Below, piece by piece: positions 41,079 to 50,718 of a stretch of 64,000 bases of DNA; positions within the stretch are counted from its first letter, which is position 1, and every line of letters begins with the position of its first letter. This stretch comes from Roseibacterium elongatum DSM 19469 (GTDB taxonomy: Bacteria > Pseudomonadota > Alphaproteobacteria > Rhodobacterales > Rhodobacteraceae), in assembly GCF_000590925.1 (NCBI RefSeq), contig NZ_CP004372.1:2523001-2587000 (forward strand), in the 5' to 3' direction. The notes under the pieces were generated by a model. It searched no databases, was not told the DNA's origin, and worked only from the letters and a program-made list of their open reading frames with translations. The translations under genes were made by a program, and so were the position numbers.

Positions 41079-43493
41079 CTAGCCGCGCATCCGCGCGCCG
41101 TCGGCATCGAAAAGCGGCGTGGTGACCAGTCGCGCGGGGCGCATCTCGCCCAGAATCTCGATCTCGACTGTCAGCCCCTCGGCCACCCGGTCGCGCGGCA
41201 GGAACCCGAGCGCCACCGACACGCCCGCGTGGTGCGAATAGCCGCCCGAGGTGCAGAAGCCCACGACCGCGCCCTCAAGCCAGATGGGTTCATAGGCGAC
41301 CACATCGGCATCCAGCGCCTCGACGACAAAGGCGCAAAGCTGCCGCTCGGCACCCTTGGCCCGCTCGGCCTCGGCTGCGGCGCGGCCAATGAAATCGGCG
41401 TTCTTCTTCCACGCGATGAAGCGATCCAGTCCGGTTTCCCCCGGCGTGTAATCGGGCGAAAACTCCCGCATCCACGCGCCGAAAAACTTGTCGAGCCGCA
41501 GGCTCATCATCGCGCGCATGCCAAAGGGGCGCAGGCCATGCGCCTGTCCGCCCTCCCACAACCTCTGCCACAGCGCGCGTTGTTCCATCGCGTCGACATA
41601 GATCTCGTAACCCAGATCGCCGGTATAGCTGACGCGCTGCACGATCGCGGTGGACAGCCCGATGGTCACCTGCCGCACATCCAGAAAGCGCATGCCGGCG
41701 ACATCCTCGCGGCTGACCGCTTGCAGCAGATCGCGTGCGCGTGGGCCTGCCAGTTGAAACCCCGTGCGCCGGTCCGAGACATTGTCGAGCGTCACGCCAT
41801 CACCCGACGGCGGATGGCTTGTGAACCAGCGCATGTGAAAATCCTGCGCCCCGTAGGAGGCGGTGAGTTGGAAATGCGTCTCCGACAGGCAGGACACGGT
41901 GAAATCCCCAACAATTCGCCCGCGCGGCGACAGCATCGGGCTCAGCGACAGCCGCCCCGGCGCAGGGATCCGGCCCGCCATGATCCGGTCCAGCCAGTCC
42001 CGCGCGCCGGGGCCCTGCACATCGTATTTGCCGAAATTCTGCAGCTCGTTGATGCCGACGCCCGCGCGCACGGCGGCGACCTCGCGGGCGGTGGCCTCCC
42101 ACGCGTTCGAGCGTCGAAACGACGGCGTCTCATAGCGCGGCTCGCCGGGGGCGGCGAAATAATTGGGCACCTCCAGCCCGTATTGCTGGCCCCAAACCGC
42201 GCCGATGCCGTCGAACAGGTCATACATCGGCGTCGTGCGGAAGGGCCGCGCGGCGGGCAGCTCCTCGTTCGGGTAGCTGACGGAAAACCGTTTCTGGTAG
42301 TTCTCGATCACCTTGGGCAGCGTGTAGCCGGGCGTGGTGAAGCGGCCGAAGCGCGCCACGTCCATCGCGAACACGTCGCGCTCCGGCTCGCCCTCGACCA
42401 TCCATTGCGCCAGCGTCAGGCCGACGCCACCGCCCTGGCTGAACCCCGCCATCACCCCGCAGGCCGACCAGTAGTTGCGCAAACCCGGCACCGGGCCGAC
42501 CAGCGGGTTGCCATCTGGGGCAAAGGTGAAGGGGCCGTGGATCACCGATTTGACGCCCGCCGTTTCCAGCACCGGAAAGCGGCGGTAGGCAAAGGCGATG
42601 CTGTTCTCGATCTTGTCGAAATCGTCGGGCAGCAGCTCGTGGCCAAATTCCCATGGCGTGCCACCCACTGCCCAAGGGCGGCAGGTCTGCTCGTAAAACC
42701 CGATGCACAGGCCGCGTCCCTCTTGCCTGAGATAGCTTTCGCCGGCCGGGTCCATGACATGCGGGTGTTCCGCCCCGCGCTCGTAGATTTCGGGGATGTC
42801 ATCGGTGACGATATACTGATGCTCCATCGGGTGCAGCGGCAGGTAGCAGCCCGCCATCGCCGCGACCTCGCGCGCCCAGAGGCCGGCGGCGTTGACCACA
42901 TGCTCGGCATGGATCGTACCCTTGTCGGTGACCACGTCCCATGTGCCATCGGGGCGGGGGTTGGTCTCCAAGACCCTAGTATGCAGCACGATCTCGGCCC
43001 CGCCCATCCGCGCGGCCCTGGCATAGGCATGCGTCGTGCCCGAGGGGTCGAGGTGGCCATCCAGCGGGTCGTAAAGCCCCCCGAGAATGCCGTCGAGATT
43101 GGTGATCGGCGCGACCTTGGCGATCTCGGACGGCGACAGGATCTCGGTCTCGAGACCCATGTAGCGATGCTTGGCGCGCTCGGCCTTGAGCATGTCCAGC
43201 CGTTCGGGCGTGTCGGCCAGCGTGACGCCGCCCACATGGTGCAGCCCGCAGGACAGTCCGGTCAGGTCCTCCAACTCTCGGTAGAGGCGGATCGTATAGC
43301 CCTGTAGCGCCGCCATGTTCGTGTCGCCGTTCAGCGTGTGAAACCCGCCCGCCGCATGCCATGTCGACCCGCTCGTCAATTCCGAGCGTTCCAGCAGCAT
43401 CACATCCGACCAGCCCAGCCGGGTCAGATGGTAGAGAACGGAGCATCCGACGACGCCGCCGCCGATGACACAGACTTGGGTGGTGGGTTTCAT
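41079..43493 (-). CDS. FAD-dependent oxidoreductase of the dimethylglycine/sarcosine dehydrogenase family
   Basis: 804 residues. N-terminal DAO domain (about 1-370) with the FAD site CVIGGGVVGCSVLYHL and the STWHAAGG motif whose His normally holds FAD covalently; an FAO_M linker domain (about 375-430); and C-terminal GCV_T folate domains (about 430-800) with the aminomethyltransferase-type segments GMRAMMSLRLDKFFGAWMREF and GGYSHHAGVSVALGFLP. The family demethylates N-methylated glycines and passes the C1 unit to tetrahydrofolate. The precise substrate (dimethylglycine, sarcosine or related) cannot be told. Same strand as the CorC-type gene, 153 bases downstream of it. Marine Rhodobacteraceae carry many such genes for methylated-amine use. 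Confidence 0.9.
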   Translation of the reverse strand: MKPTTQVCVIGGGVVGCSVLYHLTRLGWSDVMLLERSELTSGSTWHAAGGFHTLNGDTNMAALQGYTIRLYRELEDLTGLSCGLHHVGGVTLADTPERLDMLKAERAKHRYMGLETEILSPSEIAKVAPITNLDGILGGLYDPLDGHLDPSGTTHAYARAARMGGAEIVLHTRVLETNPRPDGTWDVVTDKGTIHAEHVVNAAGLWAREVAAMAGCYLPLHPMEHQYIVTDDIPEIYERGAEHPHVMDPAGESYLRQEGRGLCIGFYEQTCRPWAVGGTPWEFGHELLPDDFDKIENSIAFAYRRFPVLETAGVKSVIHGPFTFAPDGNPLVGPVPGLRNYWSACGVMAGFSQGGGVGLTLAQWMVEGEPERDVFAMDVARFGRFTTPGYTLPKVIENYQKRFSVSYPNEELPAARPFRTTPMYDLFDGIGAVWGQQYGLEVPNYFAAPGEPRYETPSFRRSNAWEATAREVAAVRAGVGINELQNFGKYDVQGPGARDWLDRIMAGRIPAPGRLSLSPMLSPRGRIVGDFTVSCLSETHFQLTASYGAQDFHMRWFTSHPPSGDGVTLDNVSDRRTGFQLAGPRARDLLQAVSREDVAGMRFLDVRQVTIGLSTAIVQRVSYTGDLGYEIYVDAMEQRALWQRLWEGGQAHGLRPFGMRAMMSLRLDKFFGAWMREFSPDYTPGETGLDRFIAWKKNADFIGRAAAEAERAKGAERQLCAFVVEALDADVVAYEPIWLEGAVVGFCTSGGYSHHAGVSVALGFLPRDRVAEGLTVEIEILGEMRPARLVTTPLFDADGARMRG

Positions 43494-43646
43494 GCGGCCT
43501 CCGTCCTGTCGGTTTTGCCCATCTGACGGCGGGCACCGGGGCCGTTCATGTCAAAATGCGACATCCTGCGGGCCGCCCCGCCTCGCGCCCCCCGCAGGTG
43601 AACGGGCCGGCCGGTCCGATCGGGCGTGCCGGCACCGCCGCCCCGC

Positions 43647-44987
43647 CTAGAGCTTGCGGATTTTCAGTTGCGTCAGGCGGTTCATCTCGCGCGCGGCCAC
43701 CTCGAAGCGGAAGCCGTGGAAGGCAAAGGTCTGGCCCGGTTCGGGGATGGTCTGCGCCTCGTGAATGACAAGGCCGGCCACGGTATTGGCCTCTTCGTCG
43801 GGCAGGGTCCAATCGGTCGCACGGTTCAGGTCGCGGATCGTCATCGCCCCATCGACCAGGTAATTCCCCTGCGCATCGGGCGTCAGCAGCGGCACATCCT
43901 CGATATCGAACTCGTCCGTGATCTCGCCCACGATTTCCTCGAGAATGTCCTCGAGCGTGATCAGCCCGCGCAGGGCACCGTATTCGTCGACCACCAGGGC
44001 AAAATGGGTGTGGCGGCGCAGGAACTGTCGCATCTGGTCGTCCAGCGTCGTCGTCTCGGGTACGAAATACGCCTTCATCGCCACGTCGGCGATCTTGAAC
44101 GCCTCGATACCCGGCGCCGCCTCGCCGCGGGTCAGCCGGTCGATCCCGCGCAGCAGGTCCTTGGCGTGAACCACCCCGATGATGTTCTCGTGCTCGTCCT
44201 TGTAGACGGGCAGGCGCGTGTGCGGCGATTGCAGCGCCTGGCTCAATATCTCTTCGGGCGGGGCGTCGGCATCGATCATCTCGATCTTGGAGCGATGCAG
44301 CATGATTTCCTCGACCGTGCGTTCGTGCAGATCGAGCGCACCCAACAGACGGTCGCGCTGTTCCTTTTCGACCGACCCCTCGGAATGGCCGATCGACAAG
44401 GCGCCCATGATTTCCTCTTGCACCGACAGCATGTTGGCGCCCGCCGAGATGCGCACACCGAATACGCGCAGGACGCCGCGCACGATGACGCGGACAACGG
44501 CGACGATCGGGGCCATCACGGCGATGACCAGGCCGATGGGCCGCGCAACCCGTGCCGCCGAGGTTTCGGGGTCGTTGATCGCGTAGGTCTTGGGCAGAAC
44601 CTCGGCAAAGACAAGGACAAGCGCGGTCATGACCAGCGTGGCTACGGCAACGCCGCCTTCGCCCAGTAGGGCGGTGAACAGCGCCGTGGCCAGCGAGGTG
44701 GCCAGGATGTTGACCAGGTTGTTGCCCAAAAGGATGCCGCCGATCAGGCGTTCGTTATCCTCTTTCAGGCGCAGGGCGCGGTCGGCCCCTTTCGACGGGC
44801 CGTCCGATTTGTCGGCCAGCGATTTCAGCTTGCCGCGTGACGCGGCGGTCAGGGCGGTTTCGCTGCCCGAGAAAAAGCCCGAGCAAAGCAAAAGAAAAAG
44901 GATCACACCTGCGGTGATCCATGTTGTGGGATCGGAAAGCGAGGCAGGCGCGTTGGCGGCTGCATCGACGGGAAGGGTCGGGTCCAT
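43647..44987 (-). CDS. CNNM/CorC-HlyC family hemolysin-like protein
   Basis: 446 residues starting at ATG 44987. Order: CNNM/DUF21 transmembrane domain (about 15-200, GFFSGSETALTAASRGKLK, ILLGNNLVNILATSLATAL, VFAEVLPKTYAI), tandem CBS domains (about 210-345, VMLHRSKIEM-type start, HTRLPVYKDEHENIIGVVH), and a CorC_HlyC domain (about 355-440) with DEFDIEDVPLL. Proteins of this type are linked to magnesium or cobalt efflux; the 'hemolysin' name is historical. It precedes the dimethylglycine-dehydrogenase-like gene on the same strand; xerD lies upstream. Confidence 0.9.
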   Translation of the reverse strand: MDPTLPVDAAANAPASLSDPTTWITAGVILFLLLCSGFFSGSETALTAASRGKLKSLADKSDGPSKGADRALRLKEDNERLIGGILLGNNLVNILATSLATALFTALLGEGGVAVATLVMTALVLVFAEVLPKTYAINDPETSAARVARPIGLVIAVMAPIVAVVRVIVRGVLRVFGVRISAGANMLSVQEEIMGALSIGHSEGSVEKEQRDRLLGALDLHERTVEEIMLHRSKIEMIDADAPPEEILSQALQSPHTRLPVYKDEHENIIGVVHAKDLLRGIDRLTRGEAAPGIEAFKIADVAMKAYFVPETTTLDDQMRQFLRRHTHFALVVDEYGALRGLITLEDILEEIVGEITDEFDIEDVPLLTPDAQGNYLVDGAMTIRDLNRATDWTLPDEEANTVAGLVIHEAQTIPEPGQTFAFHGFRFEVAAREMNRLTQLKIRKL

Positions 44988-45073
44988 GAGGCGGTTATGG
45001 GGGCGCGCGCGCCCTGCTTCAAGATGCAAGCGTGGCCAGCGGGCCGTTGTGGGGTGATTTCAGGCCGCGCGCC

Positions 45074-46020
45074 TCACCCGTCGCGATCGGCCAGGGGGTG
45101 GTGATCCAGCACCAGCCGTTTCAGCCGTTCGTCCAGAATGTGGGTGTAGATTTCCGTGGTGGCGATATCGGCATGGCCCAGCAGGGTCTGGATCGCCCGC
45201 AGATCGGCCCCGTTCTGCAGAAGATGCGTGGCAAAGGCGTGGCGCAGGACATGGGGGGTGACGCGGGCCGGGTCGATGCCGGCGGACAGGGCGATTTCCT
45301 TGACCAGGGTGAAAAAACGCATGCGCGTCAGGTGCCCGGCCTTCCCGCGCGAGGGAAACAGAAACGGCGAAGGCGGCGCGCGGCCTTCGGTGCGGGCCAG
45401 ATCCTCGGCCGTGTCGCGCACGGTCAGCCATGCGGCGATGGCGGCGCGCGCCGGCGGCGACAGCGGCACCATGCGTTCCTTGCCGCCCTTTCCCTTGACC
45501 AGCAGCAGGTGCGGATGCCCCGAACGGCGGCGACAGGCAGGGTGACCAACTCGCTGACGCGCATGCCGGTCGCATAGAGCAGTTCCATCAAACAGGTGTT
45601 GCGCAGCCTGTCCGCGGCGCTGCGCCCGTGCTGACGGGCGGTGGTCAAAAGGAGATCGACCTCGGATATGTTCAACGTATCGGGCAGCGCCTTTTGGCGG
45701 GCCGGGCCGGTGATCTGAAGCGTCGGATTGTCCGGGCGCCAGCCTTCCTCATGGGCGAAACGGTAAAGTTGACGCAGGGAGGACAGCCGCCTTGCCCGCG
45801 TCGCACGGGCCAGCCCCCCGGCCTCGAGATCGGCGATATACGCCTCGATCTGGGCGCGATCGGCCTGCCCAAAGCCGCTGCCCCGGCGCGACAGCCATGC
45901 CATCGCATCCGTCAGGTCCCGGCCATAGGCCAGTTGGGTGTTCCGCGCCGCCCCCTGTTCGGCGGCCTGCGCCTCGAGAAACAGGGAAATCCAGTCGGGA
46001 TCGGTCGGTACGGGCGGCAT
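45074..46020 (-). CDS. xerD: Tyrosine recombinase XerD, frameshifted
   Basis: XerD with XerC resolves chromosome dimers at dif. The frame from ATG 46020 gives the SAM-like N-terminal domain and the first catalytic Arg in [12 protein letters not shown]; it then goes out of frame at CCCC 45518-45521 (plus strand). Adding one G on the coding strand joins it to [17 protein letters not shown], which continues through the catalytic [12 protein letters not shown] (His-x-x-Arg), [13 protein letters not shown] (His and nucleophile Tyr) and the C-terminal helix to 45074. The restored protein is 315 residues, the normal length. Being a housekeeping recombinase, it is not evidence of an integrated element. 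Confidence 0.9.
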
Positions 46021-46023
46021 CGC

Positions 46024-47560
46024 TCAGCGCCCGGTCAAAAGCAGTTGCAGGGCGACGCGGCGGGCTACGTCTTCAAGGCCGACCTCGCGGAACAGGCGCA
46101 GCGCCTCAGCCAGATCGTCGCCATCCTGTGCCGGGGTGCCCAGCACGATGGATGCGCGCAACAGCGCCTCGCCCAGGCGGTCGTTCTGCAGAAACCAGGT
46201 ATAGCTGTGGGGCAGGGGATCTTCGGCGAACCCCGCCGCGATCGCCAGGGCCTGCCGGTCGGCGCCACGTGGCGCGGTGGCGGGCAGTCCCTGCGCGATG
46301 GCAAAGGCGAAAACCTCGTCGGGGGTTTGCGGCGTGGCCTGCTGCGCAACGATCTCATAGCCCGGTGACAGCAACCCGACGCGACGGGCCAACAGGCTGG
46401 ACTCGCCGATCAGGGGCAATCCCAGCAGGCGGTCAGCGAACACCTCGGCAAAGGCGGTCTCGAGGTTTGCCTCCTGCATGGCGGCCCAGGCCGGGGGAAG
46501 GCGGCGCGCGACCTCGGCGGTTTCGCGCGCCAGAAGGGCGGCTCCAGCGCCTGGATGGCGGCCACCCGGTCCCAGATCCCGCCCGAGGCCGAGGGCACGC
46601 GTTGGGTATAGATGGCGAACCACTGCTGCGGTTCGATCGCGCCCGAGCGCGTCAGCCGCTCGGCCGCGTCAAGCTGGGCGCGCCAGCCGGCCAGATCGGA
46701 CAGATCGGCATGGGTGAAGGCCAGCGGCAGGCCGGTGACATCGGGGCGTTCGCCCACCGCCATGCGCATCTGAAAGGCCAGCGGCGTCAGATGCGTGTCG
46801 ATGGGCAGGGGGGCGTCGCCCTCGAAAAGCTCGGGGTCGAGAAATCGCGCGATGACATCGTATTCCGCATCCGAAATCCGCCCGAGCGCCGCGCCGGTAT
46901 CCAGCGACAACGCCGCGGCGGGCCAGTCGCCCGTCCGCGCCAGGCAGAAGATCTGCGCGGGGAAGGTGGGCGCGATACCGGGATTGGCCGTCATGGCGGC
47001 GCAGGCCCGGTCGGCCCGGTCGGTCAGGATGCTCACATCGAAAAAGCGCCGAAACACCTGCGGTTCGGTCGGGCCCGCGCGCTCCATCAACGCCTGGGCC
47101 TGGTCCAGCGCGCCGCGCGCCAGCAGCATGTCGAGCCGCGCCAGGAACAACCCCGCCCCATCGCCCGCCGCGCCCCGCGGCGGATCAAGCTCGGCCAGGG
47201 CCAGCGTTTCCGTGAAGGACAGGATCGCCGGCAGGCCCTGGGTCGGTTGTGCCCGGATCAGGCGTTCGAGATCCGCCGTGTCAGACCTGCCCCACAAATC
47301 CGCCGGGAATCCCGTGATGGCCGGCGGCAGAATGCCCACCGCGTCCAGGCGCACCGCGTCGAGCGGTTCGATCGTGAATGCCGGACGGCTGGCGGAGGTG
47401 GCCACATTCGCATGCGGTCGTGCACCGTGTCCGACAGCCAATCGGGCGGGGCCGTCGCCGGAACATCGGCCGGGGGCGCGGGCTGCTGCGCCAGGGCACC
47501 GGCGGTCGGACAGGCAAGGGTCAGGGCCGCGGCGATGATCGGTGCGGCTTGGCGGATCAT
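46024..47560 (-). CDS. Secreted protein of unknown function, twice frameshifted
   Basis: From ATG 47560, a signal peptide (IRQAAPIIAAALTLACPTAGALA) is followed by a short Pro-rich linker and about 470 residues rich in Ala and Leu. Alternating short helices suggest a solenoid or TPR-like fold, but I recognise no domain. Two one-base deletions split the frame: at TT 47407-47408 and at 46540 (plus strand). Restoring them gives a 512-residue protein ending VARRVALQLLLTGR at 46024, three bases before xerD begins. A 44-residue membrane protein precedes it with four bases between, so the two are an operon. Function unknown; periplasmic or envelope-associated is likely. Confidence 0.7.
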
Positions 47561-47564
47561 GGCC

Positions 47565-47699
47565 TTAGTCGACATTCAACTCGACAGGTCGCGTCACGCT
47601 GGTCTGCTCGGGTTGCAGATAGCCGGAATAGGCATAGACGACGAGGGCGATCGCGCCCAGGACACCCAGAATCAAAACCAATCGGATCAACCGCCCCAT
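47565..47699 (-). CDS. 44-residue single-pass membrane protein
   Basis: Reading minus-strand from ATG 47699 to TAA 47565 gives MGRLIRLVLILGVLGAIALV and VYAYSGYLQPEQTSVTRPVELNVD (two adjoining parts). There is one transmembrane segment near the N-terminus and a short acidic periplasmic tail. The stop lies four bases from the ATG of the secreted protein, indicating a two-gene operon. Small proteins of this pattern are widespread in Rhodobacteraceae, as far as I recall. It is shorter than usual gene-finding limits. No function known. Confidence 0.75.
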   Translation of the reverse strand: MGRLIRLVLILGVLGAIALVVYAYSGYLQPEQTSVTRPVELNVD

Positions 47700-47812
47700 A
47701 TCGCTTGCGCACCTTTTATCCTGGGTCGCCCTTCGGCGTTTGCCGCCGCTTTGGTTTCCATATAAGCCATGCCGGGGGCGTTTGCGCCAGAGACAGGAAG
47801 ATTTTTTCGACG

Positions 47813-48391
47813 ATGGGCGAAACCGTGCCGGAGACCCAGCAGCGACTGCGCCGGACCATCGTGCTGATCGGCATGATGGGCTCGGGCAAGACGGCCATCG
47901 GCCGCGCGCTCGCCGCTCGGCTGGACGCCCCGCTTAAGGATTCGGACGCCGAGATCGTCGAGGCGGCGCAGTTGAGCATCGCCGAGATTTTCGAGCGCTT
48001 CGGCGAGGGGTTCTTTCGCGAGAAGGAAACGCAGGTGATCGCGCGCCTGCTGGACGGGGCGCCGTCGATCCTGTCGACGGGCGGCGGTGCGTGGCTGGCC
48101 GCGCGCAACCGCGCGATGCTGACGGAAACGGCCACGGTGCTTTGGCTGGATGCGGGGCTTGACCTGCTCTGGAGCCGGGTGCGGCACAAGACGACGCGCC
48201 CGCTGTTGCGCACCGCCAATCCCAAGGCGACCCTGACCGAGATCTTTCACGCCCGCCAGCCGATCTATGCCCTGGCGCCGCTACGGCTGCGGGTCGATCC
48301 CGGATGGTCCATCGACCAGACGGCCGACGCGGTGCTGGACATCCTGATCGACGCGGGGGCGGTGGTGACCCAGCGCAAGGAGGCGAGATGA
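47813..48391 (+). CDS. aroK: Shikimate kinase
   Basis: AroK phosphorylates shikimate with ATP, a step toward chorismate. About 192 residues from ATG 47813. The P-loop GMMGSGKTAIG (about 21-31), the substrate-binding KDSDAEI with its conserved Asp, FREKETQVI with Arg, STGGGAWL and a LID-like RVRHKTTRPLL are all present. The stop overlaps the aroB start (ATGA), so the two are co-translated. Divergent from the 44-residue membrane protein by 113 bases. Confidence 0.96.
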   Translation: MGETVPETQQRLRRTIVLIGMMGSGKTAIGRALAARLDAPLKDSDAEIVEAAQLSIAEIFERFGEGFFREKETQVIARLLDGAPSILSTGGGAWLAARNRAMLTETATVLWLDAGLDLLWSRVRHKTTRPLLRTANPKATLTEIFHARQPIYALAPLRLRVDPGWSIDQTADAVLDILIDAGAVVTQRKEAR

Positions 48392-49506
48392 GCGACATGG
48401 ACATCGTGCGGGTCCCGTTGGGCGATCGTAGCTATGATGTGCGGATCGGACAGGGCCTGATCGAGCGGGCGGGGGCGGAAATCGCGCCGCTTCTCAAACG
48501 CCCAAAGGTCTGGGTCGTGACCGAAGAGACGGTCGCCGACCTGCATCTGCAGGCACTCCGCGACGGGTTTGCGGCGGGCGGCGTCGCGGCCGAGGCGCTG
48601 GTCCTGCCGCCGGGCGAGGCGACCAAAAGCTGGCCGCATCTGATCCGTGTGGTCGAGTGGCTGCTCGCGGAACGCGTCGAGCGGCGCGATATCGTCGTCG
48701 CGTTCGGGGGCGGGGTGATCGGGGATCTGGTGGGGTTTGCAAGCGCGATCCTGCGCCGTGGCGTGCGGTTCGTACAGATCCCGACCAGCCTGCTGGCGCA
48801 GGTGGACAGTTCGGTGGGCGGCAAGACCGGCATCAATACCGAGCATGGCAAGAACCTTGTCGGGGCGTTCCACCAGCCCGGCCTTGTTCTGGCCGATATC
48901 GGCGTGCTGGGCACGCTGACGCCGCGCGATTTCCTGGCCGGTTACGGCGAGGTGCAGAAATACGGGCTGCTGGGGGATGCGGCGTTTTTCGGCTGGCTGG
49001 AAGACAACGGTCCGGCGCTGGCCGCGGGTGACACGGCCCTGCGGGCCGAGGCGGTGCGCCGCTCGGTCCAGATGAAGGCTGATATCGTGGCGCGCGACGA
49101 AACCGAGCAGGGCGACCGGGCGCTGCTGAACCTCGGGCATACATTCTGTCACGCGCTTGAGGCCGCGACGGGCTATTCCGACCGGCTCTTGCATGGCGAG
49201 GGCGTTGCCATCGGCTGTGCGCTGGCCTTCGAGCTGTCGGCGAGGATGAACCTGTGCAGTCAGGAAGACCCCAGCCGTGTCCGGGCGCATCTAGCCGACA
49301 TGAACGCCAAGCGCGATCTGTCTGATATTCCTGGCGAATTTCCTGACGCCAACGGCCTGCTGGACCTGATGGCGCAGGACAAGAAGGTTGTGGATGGAAA
49401 GCTGCGCTTCATCCTTGCGCGGGGCATCGGCGAGGCCTTTGTCACCGCCGATGTCCCGCGCGAGGTCGTGCGGGGCGTGCTGGTCGATGCGTTGAACACC
49501 CGGTGA
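48388..49506 (+). CDS. aroB: 3-dehydroquinate synthase
   Basis: AroB cyclises DAHP to 3-dehydroquinate, the second step of the shikimate pathway, needing NAD+ and zinc. 372 residues with the NAD-binding AFGGGVIGDLVGFAS, QIPTSLLAQVDSSVGGKTGIN, the zinc ligands in GEVQKYGLL, LNLGHTFCHALE (His) and HGEGVAIG (His). Shikimate steps aroK and aroB in tandem are usual in alphaproteobacteria. Start at ATG 48388 overlapping aroK by four bases. Confidence 0.97.
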   Translation: MSDMDIVRVPLGDRSYDVRIGQGLIERAGAEIAPLLKRPKVWVVTEETVADLHLQALRDGFAAGGVAAEALVLPPGEATKSWPHLIRVVEWLLAERVERRDIVVAFGGGVIGDLVGFASAILRRGVRFVQIPTSLLAQVDSSVGGKTGINTEHGKNLVGAFHQPGLVLADIGVLGTLTPRDFLAGYGEVQKYGLLGDAAFFGWLEDNGPALAAGDTALRAEAVRRSVQMKADIVARDETEQGDRALLNLGHTFCHALEAATGYSDRLLHGEGVAIGCALAFELSARMNLCSQEDPSRVRAHLADMNAKRDLSDIPGEFPDANGLLDLMAQDKKVVDGKLRFILARGIGEAFVTADVPREVVRGVLVDALNTR

Positions 49507-49521
49507 CGGGGACAGGCCGCC

Positions 49522-50097
49522 TCAGGCAAGCACCAGCATGTAATAGGCCCCGTAGCCGATCGCGGCGACCACGCCCAAAACCACGGCCAGCCGCAACAGG
49601 TTCAGCGCCAGCGTCAGGACACCCGCGATGAAAGCCCCAAGAATGGTGCCTGCAACAAACAGGCCGAGCAGCACGCCGTAGGGCAGCGCGAAGCCGATGG
49701 CCGCAAACGACGCCTCGGCATAGGGCAGCGTTTGCTGCACCATCGGCGGAACGCCGACCGCAACCCCGAAGATCAGCGCGGCGATCCCGCAAATGACGGC
49801 AAGCCACAGGGTCAGGCGATGTTTCAGCGCCTCACCCGTGGCGAAGGTGACGACTTCGACCGCCTCGACAAGAATTGCGCCGGTGACGATACGGAACCAG
49901 ATCGGCGCATCGATGTCGGGCAGGGCGACACCGCGCATCCCGCCGGGTGCCGGGGGGGCGACGGGGGCCGCCCCCGGCATAGCGGGAGGGACATGTGTTG
50001 CCGCGCCCGCGGCGGACATTCCGTTATAGGACACGCCGGTATGGGCGCCTGTGAGATAGTCGTGAAAATTGCGGTCGGTGGAATCGATGGTCGGCAT
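49522..50097 (-). CDS. Multi-pass membrane protein of unknown function
   Basis: 191 residues. The N-terminal 55 residues are polar with Pro/Ala/Gly runs (cytoplasmic, PTIDSTDRNFHDYLTGAHTG); then four hydrophobic segments (about 65-85, 95-115, 130-150, 155-188). Start at ATG 50097 after GGGAGAG. No family recognised. It lies 98 bases downstream of gpt on the same strand but probably has its own promoter. The acidic Asp/His-bearing N-terminus may dock a partner; this is a guess. Confidence 0.7.
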   Translation of the reverse strand: MPTIDSTDRNFHDYLTGAHTGVSYNGMSAAGAATHVPPAMPGAAPVAPPAPGGMRGVALPDIDAPIWFRIVTGAILVEAVEVVTFATGEALKHRLTLWLAVICGIAALIFGVAVGVPPMVQQTLPYAEASFAAIGFALPYGVLLGLFVAGTILGAFIAGVLTLALNLLRLAVVLGVVAAIGYGAYYMLVLA

Positions 50098-50195
50098 GGC
50101 AGCGGCTCTCCCGTGTCGAAACGATTGGGTCCGGACTGACCCGGTTCCTGATCGTTTCACTATCCACGATCCGCGTCGATGGAGGGATTCCTCCG

Positions 50196-50715
50196 TCAGT
50201 CCTTGCCGCGATAGGGTTCCACGTATTGCAGGGCCATGTCCCAGGGAAAGAAGATCCAGGTGTCCTGGCTGACGCCGGTGATGAACGTGTCCACCATCGG
50301 CTCGCCCTTGGGCTTGGCATAGACGGTTGCGAAATGCGCCTTGGGGTAAAGCTGGCGCACCAGTTCCAGCGTCTTGCCGGTGTCCACAAGGTCATCGACG
50401 ATCAGAACACCTTCGCCATCGCCCATCATCTGGGCATCGGGGCTTTTCAGCACCTCGGCCTCGCGGCGCTGGTCTGCCTTGCCACCGCCGAATGGTAGGA
50501 TTTCACGCTGATCGTATCGACGGTGCGAATGTCCAACTCGCGCGCGACGATCATCGCGGGCGCCATGCCGCCACGGGTGATCGCCACCACCGCGCCCATG
50601 CGCCGCCCTCTTCGGGGCCGTGCTTGTCCAGCCGCCAGGCCAGCGCGCGGCTGTCCCGGTGCAACTGGTCCCATGAAACGTGAAACCCCTTTTCATGCGG
50701 CAGTGGCGTGACCAT
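50196..50715 (-). CDS. gpt: Xanthine phosphoribosyltransferase (Gpt), twice frameshifted
   Basis: Gpt salvages xanthine and guanine with PRPP. ATG 50715 reads [21 protein letters not shown], then breaks. Missing Gs at CCC 50606-50608 and CC 50488-50489 (plus-strand coordinates) restore the frame: [16 protein letters not shown], then [11 protein letters not shown], then the PRPP loop [13 protein letters not shown] and the C-terminus to 50196, giving 173 residues, normal for the family. It lies three bases after fabI, so the two are co-transcribed. The middle section is in a different frame from both ends, the strongest single case of local sequence error in the window. Confidence 0.88.
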
Positions 50716-50718
50716 GGC

